DNA of 36,254 nucleotides from an uncultured Clostridia bacterium (GTDB lineage: Bacteria; Bacillota; Clostridia; TANB77; CAG-508): positions 1-36,254 of the forward strand of contig CALXWT010000014.1 in the NCBI GenBank assembly GCA_944392445.1, given 5' to 3'. A program made the position numbers and the translations under genes. Below the pieces are notes generated by a model. It was not told the origin of the DNA, did not search any database, and was given only the letters and a program-made list of their open reading frames with translations. Of the stretch, positions 15,430 through 24,445 are shown one piece after another. Position 1 is the first letter of the stretch. Each line of letters opens with the position of its first letter.

Positions 15430-16098
15430 TTAAATTATTTTTTTCTTTTCATCTACTAATTTTGTTTTTGCTAGCTTACTTTCATTTACAAAACCTAGTG
15501 CAGTTACAACTGTTACTAATAGTAGTAATCCTATTGGAATAACTAATCTATTTATTGGATATCTTATTATTGCTAAGATACTTAAATACACCATCTCAAC
15601 TGCAAGTATAGAAACTATATATGTTAGTATTGTTCTAACTATTCCTAATTTTCTATATCTTATTCCTACATATACAAGTATTAAAGCCATACTAATTCCA
15701 ATAGTTACTGCATATGGCAATATTATACTAGATAATCTTGCTTTTGGGTTATGACTTATTTCAACATCACTAGTTTCAAGTTCTGTCCCAAATTTTTCGT
15801 TTACTTTCGCAACTAATTCTTCTACTTTAGAATTTAACTCATCTTCTGTTCTTGTATCTGCTAATGTTATAGAAAACATATCTCCAAACATTTCGATTTC
15901 ATTTATTATAATTCTTTCGTTTGGAAATACTTGGTTTGCTATGTCTTGTATATCGTTTCTTTCAAATACTTCACCTACATATACGTCTAATTCAACATTT
16001 TTGCTATAAATTATATCTGCTTTTAGTCCAATGCTTGCAATGACTACAATTCCTGCAATTATGATACATATTAAAATTGCATATATTATTTTTTTCAT
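15430..16098 (-). CDS. secF: SecF-like protein translocase subunit, short
   Basis: Membrane partner of SecD that helps the SecYEG channel release exported proteins using the proton gradient. The 222 residues comprise an N-terminal membrane segment (about 5-25), an extracytoplasmic domain (about 26-120, with FGDMFSITL), then about three hydrophobic segments to residue 205 and a Lys-rich tail. Typical SecF has about 290-310 residues and five segments after the extracytoplasmic domain, so roughly two segments appear missing at the C-terminus. No downstream continuation or frameshift is visible. It starts 26 bases after secD, with AAGGAAGG. Identity comes mainly from position and topology. Confidence 0.75.
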   Translation of the reverse strand: MKKIIYAILICIIIAGIVVIASIGLKADIIYSKNVELDVYVGEVFERNDIQDIANQVFPNERIIINEIEMFGDMFSITLADTRTEDELNSKVEELVAKVNEKFGTELETSDVEISHNPKARLSSIILPYAVTIGISMALILVYVGIRYRKLGIVRTILTYIVSILAVEMVYLSILAIIRYPINRLVIPIGLLLLVTVVTALGFVNESKLAKTKLVDEKKKII

Positions 16099-16124
16099 CT
16101 TATATTATCCTTCCTTTCTTGCTA

Positions 16125-17468
16125 CTACTTTTTTATACTATTTAAGAATAATATTCTTGTAATACTAACATTATATATTGCCATAATAAATACTGCCCAG
16201 AATATTATTGTTCCAAAACTATATGCAGGATTCCATGTAGCAAAGCATAATACTATACCTATTATTAAAGCTGGTATTAAAACAAGTGCCATAGATACCA
16301 TACCTTTATTATATGCAATTTTGTATTGTGCTAAATCTTTTTCTGTATGTTTTAGTGAGTGTAATAAATATACTAATAAAATGAAATTTAGTATCATTGC
16401 TATTATTATTCCACAAATTCCTTCTAAAGTCACAACTAGATTAAATATTCTTACAGCTAATAGCAATATTGCTACATAGCCTATATATGATATTATTGCA
16501 AATACACCTAATTTTCTATATTTAATTATCAATACTATAAGTCCAATAACCAAGATAACTGCTAGTATAATTGCTGGTACCATTGCACTTTCTAGTGTAA
16601 TATCTGATTTTACAAATCTATTTTGATCAACTGTGTATTCAAGAGGTAACGGACCATCATTAACTAACAATGCTATATTTCTTGCTTGACTCATGTACGA
16701 ACTTAGTGTAGCACTGTCAGTAGTTGTTCCTAAATTTATTGGAATTACTCCATTTGTAATTTCATCTTCAAAAGTTGTTGTAAGTAAAGTACTTCCATCT
16801 ATACTAAGAGTTACTTCTCTGTCTATTTCTTCTCCATCTTCATCTGTAGAAGTTACATAAGTTGTAGAAATCTCTCTTAATTTTTCTACTGAGTCATTAT
16901 TAAATTCAAAACTTAAATATACTGCTGTTTCTGTAGATAATGTGCTATACCCCATAGTTACTTCTTTTAAATTTGAACTGTCTAATAAAACCTCACCTGT
17001 ATCTGCATCTGTCAACTCGAAGTTTCCTCTAGTATATAAAAATTGTGATGCTATATCTGTCATACTATTTTCTGGTATCTGTACAGTAACGCTTCCATTT
17101 TCTTCATCTAATCTTATTAAATACTCCGATATTCCCAAGTGTGATAATCTTTGTCTCATTAAATCTCTTGCTTTCATGTAATTTTCTCTAGTTAAATCTT
17201 CTTCACTATTTACAGGAATTTTTTCGCTAGTTCCATCATCTTGTGTAGATGATACAACATTTCCGTCTTTATCATAATATATTGTTTCCTCTTCGTCACT
17301 TACTAAAAGTGTAATAGCTCTATAACCTTCAAAATCCATTCCTAGTTGATATTCTGGAATTAGGTTGTCCATAAATTTTGTGTTTTGCACAAATAAACCT
17401 GCAAAAGATATAATTGCTAGTAAAATAATTAATAAAGTAATTAATATGATTTTTAATCTTCTTTCCAT
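16125..17468 (-). CDS. secD: SecD-like protein translocase subunit, divergent
   Basis: A 447-residue membrane protein: an N-terminal segment (about 3-25), a large extracytoplasmic region starting with LGMDFEGYRAITLLV (compare LGLDLxGG in SecD), and a C-terminal part with about six segments from residue 295. It contains ARDLMRQRLSHLGISEYLIRLD and NIALLVNDGPLPLEY, equivalents of conserved SecD stretches. A longer frame begins at a TTG (17489) with no ribosome site; GAAAGGA upstream of the ATG at 17468 supports the shorter start, although its 12-base spacing is long. The gene order TIGR04086-HD-secD-secF downstream of tgt fits Clostridia. Confidence 0.85.
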   Translation of the reverse strand: MERRLKIILITLLIILLAIISFAGLFVQNTKFMDNLIPEYQLGMDFEGYRAITLLVSDEEETIYYDKDGNVVSSTQDDGTSEKIPVNSEEDLTRENYMKARDLMRQRLSHLGISEYLIRLDEENGSVTVQIPENSMTDIASQFLYTRGNFELTDADTGEVLLDSSNLKEVTMGYSTLSTETAVYLSFEFNNDSVEKLREISTTYVTSTDEDGEEIDREVTLSIDGSTLLTTTFEDEITNGVIPINLGTTTDSATLSSYMSQARNIALLVNDGPLPLEYTVDQNRFVKSDITLESAMVPAIILAVILVIGLIVLIIKYRKLGVFAIISYIGYVAILLLAVRIFNLVVTLEGICGIIIAMILNFILLVYLLHSLKHTEKDLAQYKIAYNKGMVSMALVLIPALIIGIVLCFATWNPAYSFGTIIFWAVFIMAIYNVSITRILFLNSIKK

Positions 17469-17548
17469 CTTTGTAACATTTCCTTTCAAAATTTAATTAG
17501 TTCTTCATTTAGTTTTTAAGTAGGTTATCCCACATGAACATATTATAC

Positions 17549-18208
17549 TTACAACAATTTTGTATCATTTATAATTAATTCAAACCATACTCCTAAATAT
17601 TTAGCTGCATGTTTACTCATCATTGTTCTATCCATAAAAATCTCAAAGTAGTCTAGAACTGGCGAAATTTTTGTGTCTATTGTTAAATTTAAGCTTGCTT
17701 TTCTTTCTTCTTTGCTAATTGTAAAGTCTGCATTTGTAACAGCATAGTTTACTTTGTCATGTTTATCAAAAGTAGAAATGTTTTTATTTACAACTCTTGA
17801 CCTATGAACATCTGATTTATCTGCTAATATTAGTGCTGCTGATATATCGCTTACCGCCGTTCCAGTCTGCTCATCATGATTTCCTATTGCCATCATTATT
17901 TCTGTTCTTTTTTCCGCATCCATCCCCATGCCTTTTAAAATTTGGTATGCAAGGATTGCACCTGTGTGAGCATGATCTACTCTGTTTACACAATTTCCTA
18001 TATCGTGCATATATCCTGCGATTTTTGCAAGCTCTATTCTATCTTCTGGATAACCTAGAGTTTCTAGAACTAGTGCCGCTCTGTTTGCTACCATTGTAAC
18101 ATGTCTTACTGAATGTTCTGTATAACCTAACGCATTTAATTGCTTTTGTGCACCTTCAACTAATGCTTTTACTTCAATATTGTTTTTTACATCTTCAAAT
18201 GTTATCAT
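17549..18208 (-). CDS. HD-domain metal-dependent phosphohydrolase-like protein
   Basis: A soluble 219-residue protein with a complete HD signature: His32 in EHSVRHVTMVA, the doublet in GYMHDIGNCVNR (His68-Asp69), His79/His81 in VDHAHTGAILA, His111 in IGNHDEQTG and Asp130 in LILADKSDVHRSRV. The substrate is unknown; single HD proteins act on nucleotides or cyclic dinucleotides. GGAGG precedes the ATG. It lies between the TIGR04086 gene and secD, in the usual Clostridial tgt-sec neighbourhood. Confidence 0.92.
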   Translation of the reverse strand: MITFEDVKNNIEVKALVEGAQKQLNALGYTEHSVRHVTMVANRAALVLETLGYPEDRIELAKIAGYMHDIGNCVNRVDHAHTGAILAYQILKGMGMDAEKRTEIMMAIGNHDEQTGTAVSDISAALILADKSDVHRSRVVNKNISTFDKHDKVNYAVTNADFTISKEERKASLNLTIDTKISPVLDYFEIFMDRTMMSKHAAKYLGVWFELIINDTKLL

Positions 18209-18313
18209 AATGCCTCCATCGCTATTCTAAATACTATATGATTTTATCCTAAAAAAATAAAAATATCAACTGTTTTGAGTAAATTTTTGTAAAAAACATA
18301 GCAAGAAAATGCT

Positions 18314-18730
18314 TTACTTCATGTTAACTCCAATTACTCCACCTATCATGCCAGTTCCTATTCCTACAGCTATCATTATTATGGAGTTCGTTGTTAATTC
18401 AAAGCTAGATAATAAAAAAATGCTAGATAAAATATAAATTGTAAGCATGTATATAATTCCTACCAGAGCACCATTTAGCATTCCTTGCTTTTTTATGTGC
18501 ATACTACTAATTGAACTACCTATTAAAATGCTTATCCCTGTAATTGTTATTATTACTGGCACCATAGTATTTTCCGAAATGCTAGTATACGAAAGTAAAG
18601 CAGCATAAATTGTTAAAAGTATTAGGCTAAGAATAATTGAAATAACCGTTCCTTTTATTATTTTTATGCTACTTTTATCTTTTGAAATATCTTCTATCTT
18701 CTTTCCAGAAGCTATGTTACTAATGTTCAT
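18314..18730 (-). CDS. TIGR04086 family membrane protein
   Basis: A 138-residue protein with a charged cytosolic N-terminus (about 1-24) and four predicted membrane segments (about 25-48, 55-75, 82-108 and 112-136), rich in Gly and Ile near the end (VGIGTGMIGGVIGV). Topology, size and position between tgt and secD match the TIGR04086 family. Its function is unknown. AGGAGG precedes the ATG. About 100 bp separate it from the HD gene. Confidence 0.8.
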   Translation of the reverse strand: MNISNIASGKKIEDISKDKSSIKIIKGTVISIILSLILLTIYAALLSYTSISENTMVPVIITITGISILIGSSISSMHIKKQGMLNGALVGIIYMLTIYILSSIFLLSSFELTTNSIIMIAVGIGTGMIGGVIGVNMK

Positions 18731-18786
18731 ACAGTTCCTCCTATACTTTTTTATACATTAATATGCACAAAAATTATATTCTATTC

Positions 18787-19008
18787 TTATTAATTCAGAT
18801 AACGAGGTATCCCTCTAAAAAATAGTTTGAAAATATGGAATGGAGAGTGATTTGAATGTAGAAATTCTAAGAAAATTTTGGTAGGGAATCTCGAATCCCT
18901 TTGAGGGCGCTGCCAAAATTTCTCATAGAATTTCTACGAAAATCAGCTGGACCGAAATATTTTCAAACTATTTTTTAGAGGGGTACCTCGCTTGGTTTGA
19001 ATTAATAA
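18787..19008 (-). repeat. 222-bp palindromic element, family CGGTCCAGCT, copy 1
   Basis: Terminal arms 18787-18836 and 18957-19008 are imperfect inverted repeats of about 50 bp. Inner arms 18858-18884 and 18911-18937 are a second inverted pair built on GTAGAAATTCTA. Read on the minus strand it contains CGGTCCAGCTGATTT, GTAGAAATTCTA and CTCTCCATTCCATATTTTCA, all found again, in the same order, at 30761-30954. It fills the gap between the WG-repeat gene and the TIGR04086 gene, where yajC is often found in Clostridia. Confidence 0.85.
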
Positions 19009-19028
19009 GTTACGCATTTATATTTTAT

Positions 19029-20513
19029 TTAAACATTCGTATCTGTTGCTTGAGTATCTGTATTAGTTACTTCTGTATTTTCATCTACTACTGTTTCATT
19101 AGTGCCATTATTTCCTAAGCTATTTACATTTTCTTCTAGCGATTCTGGTGGTTCTATTACAAATTGTGAAAAGTATTCATCTACATCATAAGTATATTGT
19201 TTATCAACTATTTCGCCATTTTCTTCAGTTGCTAATGTAACATTCATATAGTATTTTTCTTCACCATTAATCGTTTGTGAATATACTGTGTCTAACATTA
19301 CTGGTACATATTGTTCCCCATCTGAGCTAAAAATACCATATTCTACTCCTTGACCTACTACTATACCTTCATATTGAGGAATTACTACAACATTATTTCC
19401 AGATATGCTGTTCGATTGTGTACCAACTACACAGCCGATTGAGTCATATTCTAATGGCAATATTACATTTCCATTTGTATCATATATTCCCCACTTATTA
19501 TTTTGTAATACTGGTATGCATTTGCCAAATAAAATGTATGCGTTATCTATACCATTTGAATTAAATCTACTTTCATCTATTCCAATTTTATCGTACTCTA
19601 AGTATATTACTATATTACCATTATGATTTATTACTCCGTATTTTTCATTGTTTGAAACTAGATAATAGTTTAAATCCCTACTAATTTGTTTTATTTCATC
19701 ATAGTTTGGTTCTATTTTAGTTGTTCCATCTATAGATAGTATTCCCATTTTATTTTCTTCTGTAGTAACAGTAAATTCTTGACTATCTTCCTTAAAAATT
19801 ATATTTGTATATTTAGGTCCTATTATTTCTGTTCCATCTGCATTATATACTCCATAAAGGCCGTCGGTATTTTGGAATACAATTAAATCGTATCTTAATG
19901 CCTTTTTATTGTTAAAATTAGCATCTTCATTAATTACAACTGCATTATTAAATTTATTTGCATAATATGAAACTAGATAATCTAACGATATTACAGATAT
20001 TTGATTATTAGATGCATTGTATTGTATTATACAATTCGTTCCTATTTCTATTCCGTCCTTTATAACATAAAGCTTATCATTTATTAATTTTACTGGCTCT
20101 TCTATATCAAAATATTCATAATCATCATTTAAAGTTGCCTTTTTATATATTGTATTTGAGTTTAATGAATATGAAGCAATTTCATCCGGTGTGCTTATAT
20201 AACATTCTGTCGTTGTTTCTGAATATTTGCTGTTTTTATAATCTCCATTGTATGGTGTATACCCCATAAGTTGTCCGAAATCTTTAATTGCAACATATAG
20301 CTTGTCGTCTTCAAAAACAAACAAATCTTCTGCAAAACTTGTAGATTTGTTATCCACATTTAGTTTTAAGGTACTCCTTTGCACTTCATTTATCATATAT
20401 AGTAGAAATACACTAACTGCTAGTAAAATTACAATCAAAACAATTATAATCGCCATAATAATTTTTGCTTTCTTTTTTTTCTTTATTGCTTCTTCATTTT
20501 CAATCAAATTCAT
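19029..20513 (-). CDS. Membrane-anchored WG-repeat protein
   Basis: A 494-residue protein with a Lys-rich cytosolic start, one membrane anchor (about 17-41) and a large extracytoplasmic part. Residues about 45-170 (VDNKSTSFAEDLFVFEDDKLYVAIKD and onward) recall the copper-amine-oxidase-like stalk domain. About five WG-type repeats follow: GLYGVYNADGTEIIGPKY, KMGILSIDGTTKIEPNY, KYGVINHNGNIV, KWGIYDTNGNVILPLEY and EYGIFSSDGEQYVP. The C-terminus is rich in Asn, Thr and Glu. WG repeats are thought to mediate binding; no enzymatic motif is visible. It sits where yajC is often found between tgt and TIGR04086, but is unrelated to YajC. GAAAGGA supports the start. Confidence 0.88.
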   Translation of the reverse strand: MNLIENEEAIKKKKKAKIIMAIIIVLIVILLAVSVFLLYMINEVQRSTLKLNVDNKSTSFAEDLFVFEDDKLYVAIKDFGQLMGYTPYNGDYKNSKYSETTTECYISTPDEIASYSLNSNTIYKKATLNDDYEYFDIEEPVKLINDKLYVIKDGIEIGTNCIIQYNASNNQISVISLDYLVSYYANKFNNAVVINEDANFNNKKALRYDLIVFQNTDGLYGVYNADGTEIIGPKYTNIIFKEDSQEFTVTTEENKMGILSIDGTTKIEPNYDEIKQISRDLNYYLVSNNEKYGVINHNGNIVIYLEYDKIGIDESRFNSNGIDNAYILFGKCIPVLQNNKWGIYDTNGNVILPLEYDSIGCVVGTQSNSISGNNVVVIPQYEGIVVGQGVEYGIFSSDGEQYVPVMLDTVYSQTINGEEKYYMNVTLATEENGEIVDKQYTYDVDEYFSQFVIEPPESLEENVNSLGNNGTNETVVDENTEVTNTDTQATDTNV

Positions 20514-20542
20514 ATTTTCTATCCTTTCTTTGGTATGTTTTT

Positions 20543-21970
<1,428 letters not shown>

Positions 21971-21974
21971 TTTC

Positions 21975-22997
21975 CTATTTTATAAACATTGCATCTCCAA
22001 AGCTGAAAAACCTATATTTCTGCTCTACTGCTTCATTATATGCCTTAAGTATAAACTCTCTTCCTGCTAATGCAGATACTAACATCAATAATGTGGATTG
22101 AGGTAAGTGGAAGTTTGTAATTAACCCATCTAAGCATTTGAACTTATATCCAGGATAAATAAAAATTTGTGTGTCTCCCTCTGTTTCTTTTACTAATCCA
22201 TTTTCGTCTGCAATAGTTTCTAGTACCCTACATGAAGTTGTTCCTACTGCAATTACTCTTTTTCCTGCTTTTTTAGTATCATTTATTTTTTCCACATCTT
22301 CTTCTTTTATGTAAAAATGTTCCGAATGCATCTCGTGGTCTTCTACTTTTTCTTCCTTCACAGGTCTAAATGTACCAATTCCTACATGTAAAGTTACATT
22401 TGCTATTTTTACTCCTTTTGCCTCAATCTTCTCCAATAGTTCTGGAGTAAAGTGTAATCCTGCTGTTGGAGCTGCTGCAGAGCCATCATATTTTGCATAT
22501 ACTGTTTGGTATCTATCCCTATCGTTTAACTCTTCATGTATATATGGTGGTAATGGCATAAGTCCTATTTTATCAAGTATTTCATTAAAAATACCATCAT
22601 AATAGAATTTTACTTTTCTAGTTCCACCTGGCATAGTGTCTAAAATTTCCGCTTTAAGCACTCCATCTCCAAATATTACTTTTACACCTACATGAAGTTT
22701 GTTTCCTGGTCTTACTATACATTCCCATATATCACCCTCTATATTGTTTAGCAATAGAAATTCTACATTAGCACCAGTTTCTTTTTTTCCATAAATTCGC
22801 GCTGGTATAACTTTGGTATTATTCCTTACTAGACAATCACCTGGCTCTAAATAATCTATTATATCTTTAAATACTTTATGCTCTATTGTTTGTTTTTGTC
22901 TATCTAATACCATAAGCCTAGATTCGTCTCTTTGCTTAATTGGCACCTGTGCAATTAGTTCTTCTGGTAAATCATAATTAAAATCTGACACTTGCAT
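21975..22997 (-). CDS. queA: S-adenosylmethionine:tRNA ribosyltransferase-isomerase
   Basis: Transfers and rearranges the ribosyl group of S-adenosylmethionine onto preQ1 in tRNA to form epoxyqueuosine. The 340-residue length is standard. Family stretches include [12 protein letters not shown] at the start, [48 protein letters not shown] and [18 protein letters not shown] near the end. AAGGAG precedes the ATG. The queA-tgt order is conserved widely and fits a common pathway. Confidence 0.98.
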   Translation of the reverse strand: MQVSDFNYDLPEELIAQVPIKQRDESRLMVLDRQKQTIEHKVFKDIIDYLEPGDCLVRNNTKVIPARIYGKKETGANVEFLLLNNIEGDIWECIVRPGNKLHVGVKVIFGDGVLKAEILDTMPGGTRKVKFYYDGIFNEILDKIGLMPLPPYIHEELNDRDRYQTVYAKYDGSAAAPTAGLHFTPELLEKIEAKGVKIANVTLHVGIGTFRPVKEEKVEDHEMHSEHFYIKEEDVEKINDTKKAGKRVIAVGTTSCRVLETIADENGLVKETEGDTQIFIYPGYKFKCLDGLITNFHLPQSTLLMLVSALAGREFILKAYNEAVEQKYRFFSFGDAMFIK

Positions 22998-23062
22998 TGC
23001 TTTTTCTCCTTTTTTGTAATTATTAATTCATAGTCTTATAAATACAATAATCTATACAAACT

Positions 23063-24409
23063 TTATCGAATACTTGCAAACAAATCACTAATCCTACTAA
23101 TTATGCTCCTAATTTCTTCTACTATACTATGTGGTTCATCCAAATAGTATAATTCTATAGGATAGTTGAAATTACTATTATGTATAGGTTTGGATTTGTA
23201 TGCAAATTCGGTAAGTCCTTTATTTTCCCCGTTATCAATAGTGTTTTGCATGTAATCTTCATACCATCTTAATAGTCCGTTAGAAATATTTTGTGCATAT
23301 CCATATTCTGCATAACTGTGAAGTTCTGCTATATTGTTTCCATTTTCCTTTTCATTTCTTTCTAAGGTATGTAAAAACTCATGGACAAATACTTCTTCCG
23401 GAAATAAATTGTAACTTGAATATTGATATATTCTGCTATTTCTATCATCTGGTAATCGTATATTAGAAAATCCTATTTGATCGTATTCCATAGAACCTAG
23501 TCCTATCCAATCATTTACTAGTGTTTCATTACTTTTGCTTAAGTCTCCAAGTCTAACTGCTACATAAATATAGTCATATTCTTCTGCCATAATATATTTA
23601 TCTATAAGCGGATACACATCTTTTTGACCTGCATAGTATTTATTTTCCTCATCATAGGATAAAGTCGTTAACGGTTCTTTTATTTCTATAAAGTCACAAG
23701 TCATACTCATTTGTTTCCCACTAATTTCTACTATAGAATCTTCTAATCTACTTAAATTTCTTCTTATTGTTGCTATATCTTCACTTGACACTTTCAAATT
23801 TACACTGTCACCTGCTTTTTCTCCCTCGGTAAGTGTGGTAGTTATATTATCTATCATAAAGCAAGCTACATGCCAATTTGTATCAGAGTCTATTGTTCCC
23901 TCTTCTACTTTAAAATCTGAAAACCATGCTGTTCCTTTACTAAGTTCTTCATATCCACCAAGTCTAAATCCAAGTTCTACACTTGTCCTATTATTAGAAT
24001 TAAACATAAAAGTAATTTCTGTCCAATCGGTGGTTCCAGTTACTGGTCTAGAACATTCTGTAGTGTTGTTTATTGATATTTGCGCTCCACCAGTAATTTT
24101 TCCATCCTGATTTTCTACCTCTTCTGTTTTTACCATACAACTTACTCTATATGCAGTATTAGGTAAAACAGATATTTCTTTGCAAAACATGGCATCGTTA
24201 AAATCTTTATTTTCAATTTTATAACTATCCATATTTGAATACACTATATTAGAGTCTCTCGTGAAGGAGGTTTTTCCCACTTCACGAACTCCTTTTATAT
24301 AATCATAATAGTTATATTTGCAATATACATATCTGCCAAATAGAATGATAATAACTAAAATCAAAATATATATTATAGTTTTTACATTTATTTTTCCTTT
24401 AGTTTCCAT
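23063..24409 (-). CDS. Membrane-anchored putative zinc metallopeptidase (HExxH)
   Basis: A 448-residue protein of unrecognised family. It has one N-terminal membrane anchor (about 11-30) and an extracytoplasmic rest. Residues about 60-170 look like a beta-sandwich, carbohydrate-binding-like module (VLPNTAYRVSCMVKT, TDWTEITFMFNSN, GTAWFSDFKVEEG). The second half has the zinc-peptidase motif HEFLH at 343-347, with His364 in AELHSYAEYGY as a possible third ligand. The layout suggests a surface protease or toxin-type peptidase domain, but no closer family is recognised. AAAGGA precedes the ATG. It lies between queA and ileS with short gaps and no functional link to either. Confidence 0.7.
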   Translation of the reverse strand: METKGKINVKTIIYILILVIIILFGRYVYCKYNYYDYIKGVREVGKTSFTRDSNIVYSNMDSYKIENKDFNDAMFCKEISVLPNTAYRVSCMVKTEEVENQDGKITGGAQISINNTTECSRPVTGTTDWTEITFMFNSNNRTSVELGFRLGGYEELSKGTAWFSDFKVEEGTIDSDTNWHVACFMIDNITTTLTEGEKAGDSVNLKVSSEDIATIRRNLSRLEDSIVEISGKQMSMTCDFIEIKEPLTTLSYDEENKYYAGQKDVYPLIDKYIMAEEYDYIYVAVRLGDLSKSNETLVNDWIGLGSMEYDQIGFSNIRLPDDRNSRIYQYSSYNLFPEEVFVHEFLHTLERNEKENGNNIAELHSYAEYGYAQNISNGLLRWYEDYMQNTIDNGENKGLTEFAYKSKPIHNSNFNYPIELYYLDEPHSIVEEIRSIISRISDLFASIR

Positions 24410-24445
24410 TACAATCCTTTCATTGTGAGAATTTTAAATTATTAT

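Noticed and set aside
22998..23062. preQ1 riboswitch upstream of queA
   Set aside because: The 65-bp gap is AT-rich with no visible preQ1 aptamer pattern.
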